In this document: positions 1 to 12,089 of the stretch, piece by piece
How positions within the stretch are numbered: position 1 is the first letter of the stretch
How the letters are laid out: each line of letters begins with the position of its first letter
Assembly (NCBI GenBank): GCA_018398585.1
Contig: JAGTTD010000001.1
Coordinates: 15,564,501-15,628,500, forward strand
Source of the DNA: Simmondsia chinensis
Taxonomy: Eukaryota > Streptophyta > Magnoliopsida > Caryophyllales > Simmondsiaceae
Length of the DNA stretch: 64,000 nt
Reading direction: 5' to 3'
Notes under the pieces: model-generated
What the model was told of the DNA's origin: nothing
Seen by the model: only the letters and a program-made list of their open reading frames with translations
Databases searched by the model: none
Position numbers and translations under genes: made by a program

Positions 1-1385
1 ACATAATTAAAATATTGCATAGAGTTCTAAAAAATGTAATAGTTATAAGCAATCATATACTGGAATTATGTTGTTACATTTGCACTATTATCATTTGGAA
101 TAAGAACATTATACCTATGGTGGATAGGGTCCGGCGATTAGATTTAAAGCCCCAACAAATCATGCTCCTAGAACATTTATACGTATGATTGATATTTAAA
201 ATTTTGAGTCCAAGCAAGAAAGGTTCAACAAATTTTTCACTGACCAAATTTTTCATCCAAAAAAGGACACTGCAATGTTCATACAACCATAGAGCAATAT
301 GACAATCTCTGGAGATCTGACATGTTCAAATAGAATAAAATGCATTAATGTAACCAACTAATAAGACATTGCACTTCCAAACAAATAAGGTTATAAAATC
401 CTAGAAAAAGACACATTTAGAAAATGTTGGCTTGGATTTATTGACTACAATGAACACTATAATCTTTGTTGATAGAACAAAACAATATTTTTGACCTAGG
501 TTCATATCCCAATATCCCAACTATATTTAAAAAAAAATTAAAAAAAGCGATCAATTTAAAAGCATCAACCAAGTTCCTTATAACTGACAAACTTTAGAGC
601 GTACCTGCACAATTAAAAGATATCACAACATCACTCATCTAAAAAAGAGATCTAATTGATGTGTAATGTCATCAAGCTTAACTGTAAAAAGCATATTTGA
701 ATTACAACAAGAGGGACTAGGGATGTACCTAGATGAACGAAACTCACCTAGCAATTGCAACAAATCTTGGCCTTCAAATTCTGCATGAGAACCATATATG
801 ACAAATAATGAATTAATTACAAAGAACAATCTTTCAAGAAAATGAAACAAGATATGACAATAATGCAATGAATCAAGGGAAAAAAGGAAAGATAATATGT
901 GAATCTTAAGCCTATATATGTGAACCATTGGTAAACTCACATGTCCCACTTCTTATCTCCATGGGGCTGTACAAAACAAAGCTTTTTCTAGGGCTATTCT
1001 CTACCAATTGCTTCAAGACTTTGTTCATCATGGGTCAAGCTCATAGCTTCTTGAGCCAAGTAAAAGGCCCTAATAAGCCAAGCTTAAGCCCAAGTAACCC
1101 AAACATTAAGGAATGGATGTCTCAATGGCCCAATCTAACCATGACACGAGGGGCGTCCTCTAGGCCTCCCACTAAGATGAACACAAATATCCATACTCGC
1201 CCCAAATTTCACATCACCATCCACCACAATCACCAATCTCGTTTCCTAGATTTCTCTCTCATTTGCCTCATCCATCCCAATACAATAATCAATAGAATGG
1301 TTGCAGATATATCAACATGTATTCACACAGAAAGTTTTGGGACAAAAGACTGTCATGATTGGATAAGAAATGTTAAGTAGTAATA
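1..1385. other. AT-rich intergenic DNA, no gene seen
   Basis: No recognisable gene, RNA or element end is visible in these 1.4 kb. The only long open frame (928-1380, plus, 150 codons) has no domain and a composition like the surrounding non-coding DNA, so I do not call it a gene. Confidence 0.6.
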
Positions 1386-2187
1386 TGTCCTAAACAACAA
1401 TCTAGGAGTATAAGTCAAATAATGTCAAGTATTAGCTGGGTAGTTTCTATTTACCTGTTGTTTAGTTGCTGTGTAGTTGTTGTTGGTCAAGCTAGCATTG
1501 TCGGTTGGTCTTATTTGGCAACTGTGGATGAAGAGTCGGTTATGACTTGTGTCCAGATGCAATGTCTAAAGTATTTAACTACAATTAGTAGTGTTAGGCT
1601 GTATCAGATGAGTCTTTCATTGTAATGTAAGGGTGTTGAATGAATGAAATGATATTTCTCTCTCTTTGAGCTTCAATGCTCTCTATCTCTTGATTCTCAT
1701 CTCAATTCTTCTATTATCTCATTTAATTCTCATCTAAATCTATCTTCTTCTCATCTAATTCTTGTGTTCTTCATCTCAATCTATCATTTTCTAGTGTATA
1801 TCTCTTGAAACCCTAGGTTATGATCCAATTCTGAGCTTGAATCATAACAAAGACTAAGGGAGTTCCAAACCAACCACACATCACTTACAAGTGTTATAAC
1901 ATTCAACCACACCGCATAACCGAACTTACAATCAACAACATGTGAACTATACTTACTAAGTCCATCTACACTACAAATATGTAAACTAGGCTTAGTATAA
2001 AATAGTTGGATTCTCATGTAATTACATTCATGCAATGATAATGAAAATATCTTCTTCTTCTCTCTACTCAAATTCTCTCAAATTCTCATCTTATTTTCTC
2101 TATTTTCTCATCTAATTCTCACTTCTTTCTCATCTCTTATTCTCTTTCCTATGTTGTGATCCAAAATTGATCTTGAATCACAACATA
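1386..2187 (+). repeat. LTR-like sequence with two similar right ends (solo LTR remnants)
   Basis: Pyrimidine-rich tracts end twice in nearly the same way, at about 1848 (TTATGATCC ... GAATCATAACA) and at about 2187 (TTGTGATCC ... GAATCACAACA). The gypsy LTR at 5539-5757 ends in a similar ATGATAAAGAGATCATAA motif. No coding remnant lies next to these ends, so this looks like solo or recombined LTRs. The left border at 1386 is a guess from the first TG; no target duplication was found. Confidence 0.35.
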
Positions 2188-3383
2188 TTTTTTAGTAACT
2201 CTATTTTAACAAAGGAAACCAGAAGCCAAACAAGACTCCTCCTTCCCCTTTCTCTATCAAGTGTATGAAACCTATACTTCTCTAACCATAAATTCAATAT
2301 AACACTTCAAAATATATGTTGTGAAGCACGAATCGCAAGTAGAATGGATATTTGAAAGTTGATATACAAGCCAAACCATATTTAGAAGTTACTACGCACC
2401 TCTAGCCATTGATGCAATACAACTGTCACTTTGGAAAGAATTTGCTTATGTCATATTTGGGCCAACTATATTCAAATGTAATCTTCATTTTCGTTGATTA
2501 TTATTAATGGATTGTTAGAAGAGTGGAAAAGAATTAAATGAACAACAAAATATCTATTCACTAACAAACGAGCAAAGTGAGAGTAGTTTGTAAGATATCA
2601 TGAACTTAACATGCTACTAAATAGGATTTGTATGTTGAACCAACTAAAATAATGAAATCAGTTAATTAGGGTTTATCTTTACAAAATACAATTCAGTAAT
2701 TTTGACAAAAAGAAGAAATCAGTTGATTATAGAAGCTCAAAATCATGTCTGGGGTTAATTTTCAGACATAATTAGCACGGATATGCAAAATCAACAAAAA
2801 TCAAAGAGAGAACTACCAAAGATGAAGGCAAGATATGAGCAAGAGAGGCACGAAACATAAACTAAAATAGGGTTGAGGGTTCGGTTTTGACCTCAAAACA
2901 GTGTCTAGGGTTCAATGTTTAGTGATAACCAGCAAGAATATGCAAAATCAACAAAAATCAAAGAAAAAACTTATAGAAAATGAATGAAAAATGAAAGAGA
3001 GAGGTGCGAACAGAGAGAGGTGTTGTGAACCAGCAGTGACGAGCGGGAACCGGCGACTGGCGACGGTGGATGAGCAGCGACCGGCAACGGTGGACGAGCG
3101 GCGACCGGCGACGGTGGACGAGCAGCGACCGGCGACGTTAGAGTCGGGGAGAGAGGGGGAGGCGTGAGGAGTTGGAGAGAGAGAGATACAGAGAGCAGGG
3201 AGGAGCGAGGTCATGTGTTTGTGTGAACAGTCTATGTATTTTGGAACCCTAATGTTCAAAGCGGGAGTTAGTGAAAATTTTAGCGGGATGTGATCAATTT
3301 TTGGTAAACTACATTTTTTGATAAAAATTTGGTAACTTACATATTCATATTTTAAAATTTAATGATTTGGTCTATAAATTTTG
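2188..3383. other. Intergenic DNA with a short direct duplication and a GC-rich island
   Basis: No gene is supported. A stretch of about 25 bp (ATATGCAAAATCAACAAAAATC...) occurs at about 2772 and again at about 2938, about 165 bp apart. It is followed by the GC-rich repeat listed separately. The minus-strand open frame 2948-3259 is low complexity and arises from that repeat. Confidence 0.5.
3049..3140. repeat. 24-bp GC-rich minisatellite
   Basis: About three and a half copies of a 24-bp unit close to ACGGTGGACGAGCAGCGACCGGCG lie head to tail, with one or two changes between units. It is the only GC-rich spot in several kilobases. Read on the minus strand it gives a repetitive Ser-Thr-Val-Ala-Gly-Arg peptide. 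I see nothing showing that this is translated. Confidence 0.75.
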
Positions 3384-3458
3384 TTAAATATTACTTTAGT
3401 ACAACAACAACAACAGTCCCAGTGCCTCGCGGCTCCCGCGTTAAATATTATTTTAGTA
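3384..3458 (-). mobile_element. Severely 5'-truncated SINE (39 bp) with 18-bp target duplication
   Basis: The insert is 3402-3440. On the minus strand it reads as the last bases of an Au-type plant SINE: GCGGGAGCC, GCACTGGGACTG, then a (TTG)n tail. It is flanked by TTAAATATTACTTTAGTA (3384-3401) and TTAAATATTATTTTAGTA (3441-3458), an 18-bp duplication with one mismatch. This fits LINE-driven insertion that stopped almost at once. The same tail occurs at 32608-32704, and a diverged form at 41083-41334. Confidence 0.85.
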
Positions 3459-3719
3459 TAAAGTATAATATATATTTAACAAAGTCATCTAAATAATGGT
3501 ATATAAGAATGTAAAAAAAATTTATTAATAGTGACAAAATATTACAGTTCGTGTATGTGATGAGGGCAATAGCAAGAGGATTGTAAGTTTACTAACGAAT
3601 AACAACTTTTGTACGCTTAGACATCGTAATTTTGACTGTTTGATTAAAAAATTATTTCATGAACTCTAGGGACTATAAAATTAATATATCAAACTTCATG
3701 GTTTTAATATTTTAATTAC

Positions 3720-4179
3720 TCTAACAAAAATATCTATAAGTTTTAATTTCACCAACAAATTTGTCTATTGGCAAATACATATGTTGGTTTATTTCTGTTG
3801 GTATTGATCTAGTCGATACCAACATCATTTAGTTCTATTTGTATTGATCAGGTCGATACCAACAACATTTAATTCTGTTGGTATTGATCTGGTCGATACC
3901 AACAACATTTAATTCTGTTAGTATTGATCTGGTTGATACCAACAACATTTAGTTCTGTTGGTATTGATCTGGTCGATACCAACAATATTTATTTCTGTTG
4001 GTATTGACTTCATCAATACCAACAGAAATTATTTTTTGTTGGGATTAGGTCTTTTTTATTTTCACTTTTTATCCCTTTTGAGTCATTAGCAACAGTAAGT
4101 GTTTGTTGTTAGTAATGTATAACCATTACCAACAGAACTTGAAATGTTACTGTTGGTAAAGAGCACTTTTTTTGTAGTT
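3720..4179 (+). mobile_element. CACTA-type transposon end with palindromic subterminal repeats
   Basis: Several tandem units of about 50 bp carry the inverted pair GTTGGTATTGATC ... GTCGATACCAAC. The block closes with ACCAACAG motifs and a terminus reading, on the minus strand, ACTACAAAAAAAGTGCTC at about 4179. CACTA elements typically end in CACTACAA followed by arrays of short transposase-binding repeats, so I assign this class. The first base of the terminus appears mutated. No transposase is present, so this is a fragment or a non-autonomous copy. Confidence 0.6.
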
Positions 4180-4293
4180 TGGTAATAGTTATTAGTAATG
4201 AGTGAAGTACAAATATAAAAATAAAATAAGTAAATAAAATTAAAAAATGGAGGGAAAATAAAATTGGAGAGGAAAAATAAAATTTTTTGAAAA

Positions 4294-4294
<1 letters not shown>

Positions 4295-4339
<45 letters not shown>
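4295..4339. repeat. (ATT)n microsatellite
   Basis: About 15 uninterrupted ATT units lie between the two CACTA-like repeat fields. Confidence 0.95.
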
Positions 4340-4340
<1 letters not shown>

Positions 4341-4379
4341 TATTTAAAGACAATATTATTTAAATATATGTTCAATTAT

Positions 4380-5105
4380 AACTTATTCCGATTATAAGGT
4401 GTACTAAGTTTTTAGTTCATAAATTTTGTGAAATAATATTTTAATACGATAAGTTTCATATGTTTTATAAAATCGTCCAAATAGCGGTAAGAAAGAATAA
4501 AAGTGGGGCATAGTTACACCAATACAGATTGTTATTTAAACTATTTTTTAATTATATTTTTTGACTAAAAAGTTATTTCACAAAAGGCACTATAAAATTG
4601 TTATATCAAACTTCATGCCATTAATATATAAATTGCTCTAATAAAATTTTTTATAATTACTAATTTTGCCGAAAAAATTTGTTTATTGATAAATACATCT
4701 ATTGGTATTAATTTAGTCGATACCAACAAAATTTATTTTATTTAGCAATGATTCAATACCAACAAAATTTATTTCTACAGACGTTGAGCTAGTCAGTACC
4801 AACATCACTTATTTCTATTGGCATTAAGCTAGTCAATACCAACAACACTTATTTCTGTTGGCATTGAGTTAGTCAATACCAACAGAAATCTATTATGTTG
4901 GGATTGACTGTATCAATACCAACAGAAATCTATTCTGTTGGGATTGACTGTACCAATACCAACAGAAATTTATTTTTGTGGGACAAAGACTTTATTATTT
5001 TAATTTTTACTCCTCCTAAGTCTTTACTCATAGTAACATTTTGTTGTTGATAATGTACAGCCATTACCAACAGAACCTGAAATACTACTGTTGGGACTAT
5101 GACTA
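4380..5105 (+). mobile_element. Second CACTA-like subterminal repeat field, truncated
   Basis: This block repeats the order of 3340-4180, including the AT-rich lead-in (ATATCAAACTTCATG) and a series of units built on ACCAACA...TGTTGG. It stops abruptly at about 5105 inside the ACTGTTGG motif, where chromovirus integrase sequence begins, so the terminus is missing. Either the element end was duplicated in tandem or two copies inserted side by side. Confidence 0.5.
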
Positions 5106-5538
5106 CTTGAAGTTGCAACCATATAGACAAGCATCAGTAGCAATTAGAAAGAATGTTAAGTTCTGTGCTCGATTCTTTGGTCCTTACAAAGTCTTATAGA
5201 AAGTAGGAGTAGTTTCTTATCAGTTAGAATTGCCTCAAGAAGCTACAATACACCCTGTCTTTCATCTTTCTCTATTGAAGAAGCAAATCAGTGCCGATAA
5301 GTATAATGTTCTGTCCAGCCTCCAAAGACTTCTTCTTATGGTATTATACTACAAGAGCCACTGGCTATTTTGGCAAGGCACAACGTAACACATCAAGGCA
5401 TGGAGATATAGTAAGTTTCGATGCATTGGTCCAATATAAGAAAGGAAGATGCTACATGGGAAGATTATCATTTCATTAAGAGTCAATTTCCTACCTTTGA
5501 TTCTTAAGACATGAATTCTTCTTATTGGGGGGAGTACT
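5106..5538 (+). pseudogene. Ty3/gypsy chromovirus integrase C-terminus and chromodomain, fragment
   Basis: Translation gives the conserved integrase tail: LQPYRQ, then FFGPYKVL, then LELPQEATIHPVFHLSLLKK. This region follows the catalytic core in Tekay/Reina-like chromoviruses. Further on is a degraded chromodomain, recognisable by the frame-shifted words for WEDYHFIKSQFPTFD. There are in-frame stops (for example after KVL) and at least one frameshift near 5440. A polypurine tract TTGGGGGGAGTAC lies directly before the LTR. The rest of the element (gag, protease, RT) is absent; upstream is CACTA sequence. Confidence 0.85.
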
Positions 5539-5757
5539 GTCATGAATTGTAGTTAAATACATGTATGTAGTGAATGATGTAATGTGGCAGGAAAGTTGTT
5601 AGTTAGGATATTTTTGTAATTGCTTTGCCACCTCTATTAGGCTGTCACTTGGGGATTCATTTAATGAAATAGATTGATTTTCTCTTCTCATCCCAACTTC
5701 TTATCTACTTTATCATCCCATATTCTATTCTTCTAGGTTATGATAAAGAGATCATAA
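5539..5757 (+). repeat. 3' LTR of the chromovirus, truncated at its right end
   Basis: It starts TGTCATGAATTG right after the polypurine tract and runs through a pyrimidine-rich stretch to CTAGGTTATGATAAAGAGATCATAA. It is cut there by the next element before the expected terminal CA. Confidence 0.75.
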
Positions 5758-7533
5758 AAAAATCCGCGTGAGTTAGAGAAAGGTCCCATAAAGTTGATGC
5801 CCAAAATATCAAAAATTTTACAAACTAAAATCGAGTATTGAGGCATTTCATCACGCTTTGTTAGGGCAGTGGTGCACTAAAACCTATCACAGGCCCCAAA
5901 AATATCACGAGTGTCTCGAAAGATAGTTGGCCAAAAGAGGCCACTTTGTAGGACTTTCGCGGTAGTGTGTCGTCCTCCACAAGCTAGACTACAACAAAAC
6001 CGCAGAATTTTCACCTGTACCGTTTCTGGGACACAGCAATGTATTACCTGGTCAGAGCATACCTTAAACAAATCTAGATCGTCCCAAAAGAAGTGCTTCA
6101 CCTGTGAAAAGAAGCGATCCCTCACGTGATTCGTCTAGTGGGTAGGGATTTTCTCCGCTGCCAAATAATTCACAATGTGCACGTACCATGGGGACAGACC
6201 TCCTGCAATGATAAATAACTATTCCTTAGGGAAATAGTCATCAATATGACCAGTAGTGGACTAAGATGACAACAAAATCCTTGAAAGGTGATTATCCGAG
6301 CCTTTCATATCATTAATCTCTAGGTCAAATTCCTGGATTAATAAAACCCAGCGAATCAACCTAGGTTTCATTTTCTTCTTAATAAGAAGGAATCAAACGG
6401 TTGCATGATAAGAAAAGACTATGACCCTGGAGCCTAAAAGGAAGGGTTGAAACTTGTCAAAAGCGGAAACTATAGATAGCAATTCCTTTTCAGTAGTGGT
6501 GTAATTCTTTTGAGACTCATCTAACGATTTGCTAGCATAGTAAACCACAACAGGTTTTCGATCCTTTCTTTGACGGAGCAAGGCTCCTTTAGTATAATTC
6601 GAAGTATCACACATAACCTCAAAGGGTAAAGAGTAATCTTATAGTTGGATGATTAGAGCTATAGACAATTAGGATTTTAACTCAGTAAAAAGAGCTAAAC
6701 ACTCATCGTCTAGAACAAAAGTCACATCCTTATTAAGCAAATGCGATCAAGGTTTAACAATTTTACTAAAGTTGGCAATAAAGCGCCTATAAAAATCTAC
6801 ATGGCCAAGGAACAAATGAACTTCCTTCACCGAGGTAGGTGGAGGAAGGTTGGCAATTAAAATAACCTTGGGCTTACCATGATAGCCACTTTGGATATCA
6901 CATGCCCTAACACTATATCTTGTTGAACCATAAAATGGCTCTTCTCCGAGCTAAGCACCAGACTGTACTCTTCGTTTCTCCGCAGAATAAGGTCTAAGTG
7001 ACTAAAGGCAATCATCAAGAGGTGAACCAAACACGGAAAAATCATCCATGAAAACTTCCACGGGAAGGGTGGGAGTGGTTTTTAAGCATTACAGAGTTCA
7101 AAATGCAATAATTAATGCACATTGTCCAGCCTATAGTAGTACGCATAGGAACCAGTTGTGCCTTAGCATTTGTAACTACTGTGATTCCCGACATCTTAGG
7201 AACCACTTGGACCGGACTCACCCAAGGACTATCAGAAATTGGGTATATAATGCCCTCATCCAGAAGTTTCACAACCTCTGTCATAACTACCACCCTCACA
7301 TCTGGTTAAACCTTCTTTGATTCTCACTAGAGAGCTTAACATTTTCTTCTAAATCTATTTTATGCATGCACACAGAGGGGTTAACTCCTCTCAAATCAGC
7401 GACTGACAACCCTATAGCTCATTTATGGTTCTGTAGGACCTCTAACAACCTAGATTCATGTCTCTCAAACAAGTTAGATGCAATAATCACTAGGGTAGTT
7501 GGGAATATTTCATAAGTATTTCCTTAAATTGAC
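5758..7533 (-). pseudogene. Athila-type Ty3/gypsy pol fragment (RT-RNase H-integrase)
   Basis: On the minus strand, from high to low coordinates: the N-terminal part of reverse transcriptase (about 7533-7045, with LLDEGIIYPISDSPWVSPVQ), then its C-terminal part joined directly, then RNase H (6614-6393, VVYYASKSLDESQKNYTTTEKE), then the integrase zinc-binding region (6125-5877). The catalytic core breaks off at GINFMGPF at about 5760. The central palm of RT is deleted at about 7045. Multiple stops and frameshifts make it inactive. The better copy at 16568-19420 shows what is missing. Neither LTR is visible. Confidence 0.85.
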
Positions 7534-8546
7534 TAGAGTAGGCATAGTAGAGACGTATTTAGAATTCATAATTTTAAATCTAAAGCCCTAATCTAATTAA
7601 ACCATATAATTAAATCCCGATCTTACGCTAATAGATTCATAATATGACAACTGAAAAATATAATGAAAAAGGCATAACCATAATATATAAAATAAATGAA
7701 ATAAATAAAAAATAAATTAAATATTAAATACTTAATAAAAATATACCTGGAGCATGAATTTCAATTCTGACTTGAAGATTTGAATTTGGAAGAAAAATAA
7801 TTTGACACCTCAAGGTCTTCTTCGTAATGCCTAATTCTAGCACCAGAGTGTGGGCTCCCAAAATATTTAGTTTTTGAAAAATTTTCAAATGAAAAATTTT
7901 TCCTTTTATTACTTTTAAAGAACAATTCTTCAAAAGAAATAGTGCTAAACTTTAATTTAAAAAACTCTCAAAACAACTCTATGGTTTTTCTATTTTCACA
8001 CATATAAAGGGTATATGCATAACGTCATCATTAAAAAATCTACAAAGTTCATCAAGTATATATAGAAAAAAAAAACAGCCGCTAATGTCACTAGCATAAA
8101 AAAACGCATCTAATAAAACGCTATCGCAAGAGAGAGGCGCGTGACCAAAGCGAAACGCTTTCCTTTTTGAGGTGCCCACGCCTCACCTCTTCTCCATTTT
8201 GCTAAATCTTCGCACGTGCATTGCACACGGGCCTGCGATGCTCTTTTTCCATGTCTCCTTTTTTTTTCTTTTACTTTTTGTTTTGTTTTGTTTTAGAGGC
8301 TATGTAATCTATCGTATTATATATTCATCTCATAAATACTTGTTTAGCATAAAAATTTATTTATATCATAGACAAATAATTCATCTAATGAATTTATTTT
8401 TTAGATATTTTCAAATGATGCTTAAGTTGAGTCTTACGAAGGCACCTCGGGGACAATCTAATTCTAGCTTCAAATGGATCAAATCTAATTATCAACACTT
8501 GATAACATTGATTACCATTTAACAACGCTTAATTCCACTAAATAAA
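7534..8546. other. AT-rich DNA, possibly old LTR sequence, no gene
   Basis: Nothing coding is recognisable. The mixture of a GC-rich patch (8100-8240) inside AT-rich DNA is compatible with a decayed LTR but has no ends I can place. Open frames here are short and unrelated to known families. Confidence 0.4.
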
Positions 8547-9433
8547 TGTTGCTGCACTCTAGGATTAAACATATTCATTCAAAAATTCCCAAATGACTTT
8601 TATTATTATGATTAGCCTCGTTATTAGATATCTATGAGCAAAAATAACTTTAACTACTATCGTTATTTTTCTCACATTTTTCACCATAGTTCCCGACTTG
8701 CCCTACTCGAACAGTTTAATAATATTGAAGATAATTTCTGTACTAATTTCAAATGTCAAACATATGGAATACTTTGGCCTCAGATTCTCAAATATATTCG
8801 TGTGTTTGCGAACCAATTAAAGGACATCTTTATCTCGTAAGAGACTATAGATTCCACGTAAAACACATGTTCTTGTTAAACATTATACCATTACCCAGCA
8901 CAGGTAAGATTTAAGTTAATGCATTATGACTAATCCTTTTAGAACATCAAAGCAATGAACAATCCATGCACTAGTTCAAACTTTGTTCTGGATTTGGAGT
9001 TATTGTCTTATAGAATTACGTATTTCATATAGCAATTAAGAAACAAATAATTCATGTGGTCCTACTTTGTGTTCTGATCATATTGACAACACCAATATAA
9101 CACTCTTCGATCCTTATCTACATGATCAGGACAAATCATCTAAATACTATAGCCTTATAAGTCAATTTGTCCAAACTTATCACCAACTATAAACATACTT
9201 GATAGGCATGGATTGATTTAATTTAAGTCAATCTGTGGCTCAATTTCATTGACCACTTGAACCAAATTTGACATGTCATCTTAGATTACGACCATCTCAT
9301 GGAACATTATAGAAAACAATCACACGCATATTTTACTCGCAAAACATAATCAGACAATAAATAAATAAAATAACTTCATTTATTTAATATTTAAATACGA
9401 TAATTGGGTTTCTCCGGGATACTAATTCCAACA
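8547..9433 (-). repeat. 3' LTR of a minus-strand Ty1/copia element
   Basis: On the minus strand the LTR starts TGTTGGAATTAG at 9433, immediately after the polypurine tract AAGTGGGAGA, a classic copia arrangement. It would end ...GCAGCAACA at 8547, giving a TGTTG/CAACA inverted pair. The left end is inferred from that pair. Confidence 0.65.
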
Positions 9434-11560
9434 ATCTCCCACTTATCCTAAAACCAATTAGCCTTGCATTGCATAAATATCCCATAGGGATCTGTCAACT
9501 TATTAACTTTAAATTCTATCAATACTGATCTGTCACTATCTTATTCCTTTGCTCACTAGCTTTGATCCACTAGAAACCTTCTGAGTCAAGTAGTCTACTT
9601 AACAACTTCATAACCATCAAATACCCAACTTTCATAGGGAAGTAAGTAATACAAGACTACATCACTCTTTACCATTAAATGACTCCTACTACAATGTAGG
9701 CATGGATTTCTAACTTCAAATGTCTGAACTACCTTTTAAAACAAACAACCCATGATAAACTCAACATCCTTTCTTTGAATCTTGCTAAACCTTGATCCTA
9801 GGAATATAGTGTGCTCATCTTGGTTCTTTCATTTTAAACTCACTGGAAAATTAAATCTTTACAATTCATAGCAATTCTACCCCATTCTCAACGAGTAAAA
9901 TCGCATCGATATATAACATTTAGAAACTCACTACTTTCTTGTCATGCCACTTGTACACTCATGATTCACTAGTCATTGATTCAAATCCATAGGGCTTGAT
10001 AACCATCATTGAATCTACTATTCAATGAACAAAATGCTTATTAAGGTATACAAATAGACTTCCTCAGTTTGCATACTATATGCTCATAATTCTTGGCAAC
10101 AAACTTGTCTAGTTGTATTATATGCATAACATTCTCAAGATGATTATTCATAAAACATCGTCTTGATTTCCATTTCCATATCTCATCACAATGAGATATA
10201 ATAATTAAGAGCATCCTTATAGACCTAAGCATAGCATCTAGCTAGAAGGTCTCATCAAAGACTATTCATTCTTTGAGGGCACAATCCACTGCCATTAATC
10301 TAGCCTTGAAGGTCTCGACCTTCTCGTCCACTCATCTCTTTATTCTTGCAGATCCATTCAATTTAATGGACTTAATACCTTTCGACGGCTCTACAAGTTC
10401 CTAGACTTAGTTAAAATATAATTATTCTAACTTAGGCTTTATTGCCCTGACACATTAGTCCGTGTCTTTATTGTTAAAAGTTTTATTATAGTCTAAAATA
10501 TTAGATTCATTATCATTCTCAATTGTTAAGGCCAAAGATATGAATCCGTCAGGTGACCCTGACCATCCTCCCACTACACCTAAAGTTCTCATGTACTTAG
10601 TGTGACAATTACTTGGCTGAAGATATATCTAATATATCATCTAAACTATAAGTTGTATCGCGCTGTTGAGATATAGTATCTCATACTGTCAATTTATCTA
10701 AAACAAGCTATCTACTATACATTTAGGACACTTCCTAAAACATCTTACATAACAAACCTTTTGATATATAAACATGACTCATTATATGAATTTTACCATA
10801 TTCAATAACACATTATTGATACTTTATACAACACTTTGCAGAAAGGAAAATTAAGAATTTTGTTGAAATCCATCACTTCGATCTAATCAAAATGACTTGA
10901 CATAATTACCTAACTGATCCCAACTTTGGTCTTTCATTCTTTGAACTTTTTAAAAGATTTAAGACTTTAATCGTCATAGGTATATCCATATATCAACTTA
11001 TTAAGTTGTCATTCATAAGCTTTTATGAAATACTCATCGCTTCCACTAGCTTGAACTTTTAGCATTCCATAAATATTTTATGACAAGTTCTTGCAACCTA
11101 ATGGATCTATTGCATTTACTCTTAAAGGCTCTTTCAGTCACAATTAATTAAAACATGATTCACGTACTGGTTATCATTTTAGAACTTAATTATCCCATAA
11201 AACAAATCAAACCAATTTTGAATTATACTAGATTAATGTGACCTATGATCAAGTACCACTTAAAAGCTTCATGGGCCTCTAGAAATTTTTCTTTTATATG
11301 GTTACATAGCATAGCTTGTATTAAATGAATAAATTGCCATTGACATAGTTTTGATTAAAATAAGTTAACTATTTACCAATGTACCTCTTAAATAAACATT
11401 TTATTATTAACTATCATTCTATTTTTAAGAAAAATAACTGGAAAAAATATTTTAAAATAAATAGTAAATAGAAATCAAATTTCTAAAGAAACTAGTACAT
11501 TAAGATAGTTGCTCAAAACAAAACTACATTCCTTAACTTAAAATACTATCTGTTAGTGCC
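9434..11560 (-). pseudogene. Ty1/copia pol remnant, minus strand
   Basis: The clearest part is 10420-10041 (minus), which translates to conserved copia RT: KVETFKARL, then SIRMLL, then FVAKNYEHIVCKLR. The path to the 3' LTR (10040-9434) keeps scattered RT-RNase H similarity broken by many stops and ends in the usual DPYGIF tail before the polypurine tract. Further upstream (10.5-11.5 kb) I expect integrase and gag but can no longer read them. No functional product is possible. Confidence 0.7.
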
Positions 11561-12089
11561 CTTACTAAAAACCCATTCACCAGGACACTAGTGAACTACC
11601 TACTAGTCACAACTAGAGCAGACAGAATATTGAATACCTTGTCATTTTGGATTTCAGTCTTGGAAATAGCAGTATCTAAGTGCCTAGGCAATTCCCTTTA
11701 AATATTCATGTCCAGTGCTTTGTGAAAAGTCAAAACTATTTTGACTTATGTTTTATGTTATCTTCTAGAAGTTCCCAATTCCTGAGAAAGATATTTACAC
11801 TAAGTCGACTCTTTCCTTAGTTTTTATGACACATTTTCTCTAACTGCACTTTCATCAGTTCAGACAATTAATCTCTATTATTTGATGTATCAAGTCTAAA
11901 CTGATCAAAAAACCTTGATGGGCAAGTCAAGGTCATATCTTATTGAGATTGGCTGTCAATTTTGGCATCAAGGATTCCAATTCAATTAAATAAGCCATAA
12001 TCATATGACGCACTTCTTGAACTGAACTTTCTTAACACAATCTAGTGTTTATGATCTTTCTCAAAAAATTTTCTCATGCTATTAGTTCT
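11561..12089. other. Unresolved sequence between two copia remnants
   Basis: This probably contains the decayed interior of one or both flanking copia elements, but I cannot match any conserved block. Confidence 0.4.

Noticed and set aside
928..1380. 150-codon plus-strand open frame
   Set aside because: No domain, no homologous words I recognise, composition like flanking DNA.
2948..3259. 103-codon minus-strand frame with Ser-Thr-Val-Ala-Gly-Arg repeats
   Set aside because: Explained by the 24-bp minisatellite.
3720..4180. CRISPR-like array because of regular palindromic repeats
   Set aside because: Plant nuclear context, variable degenerate units without spacers, and a CACTA-type terminus next to them.
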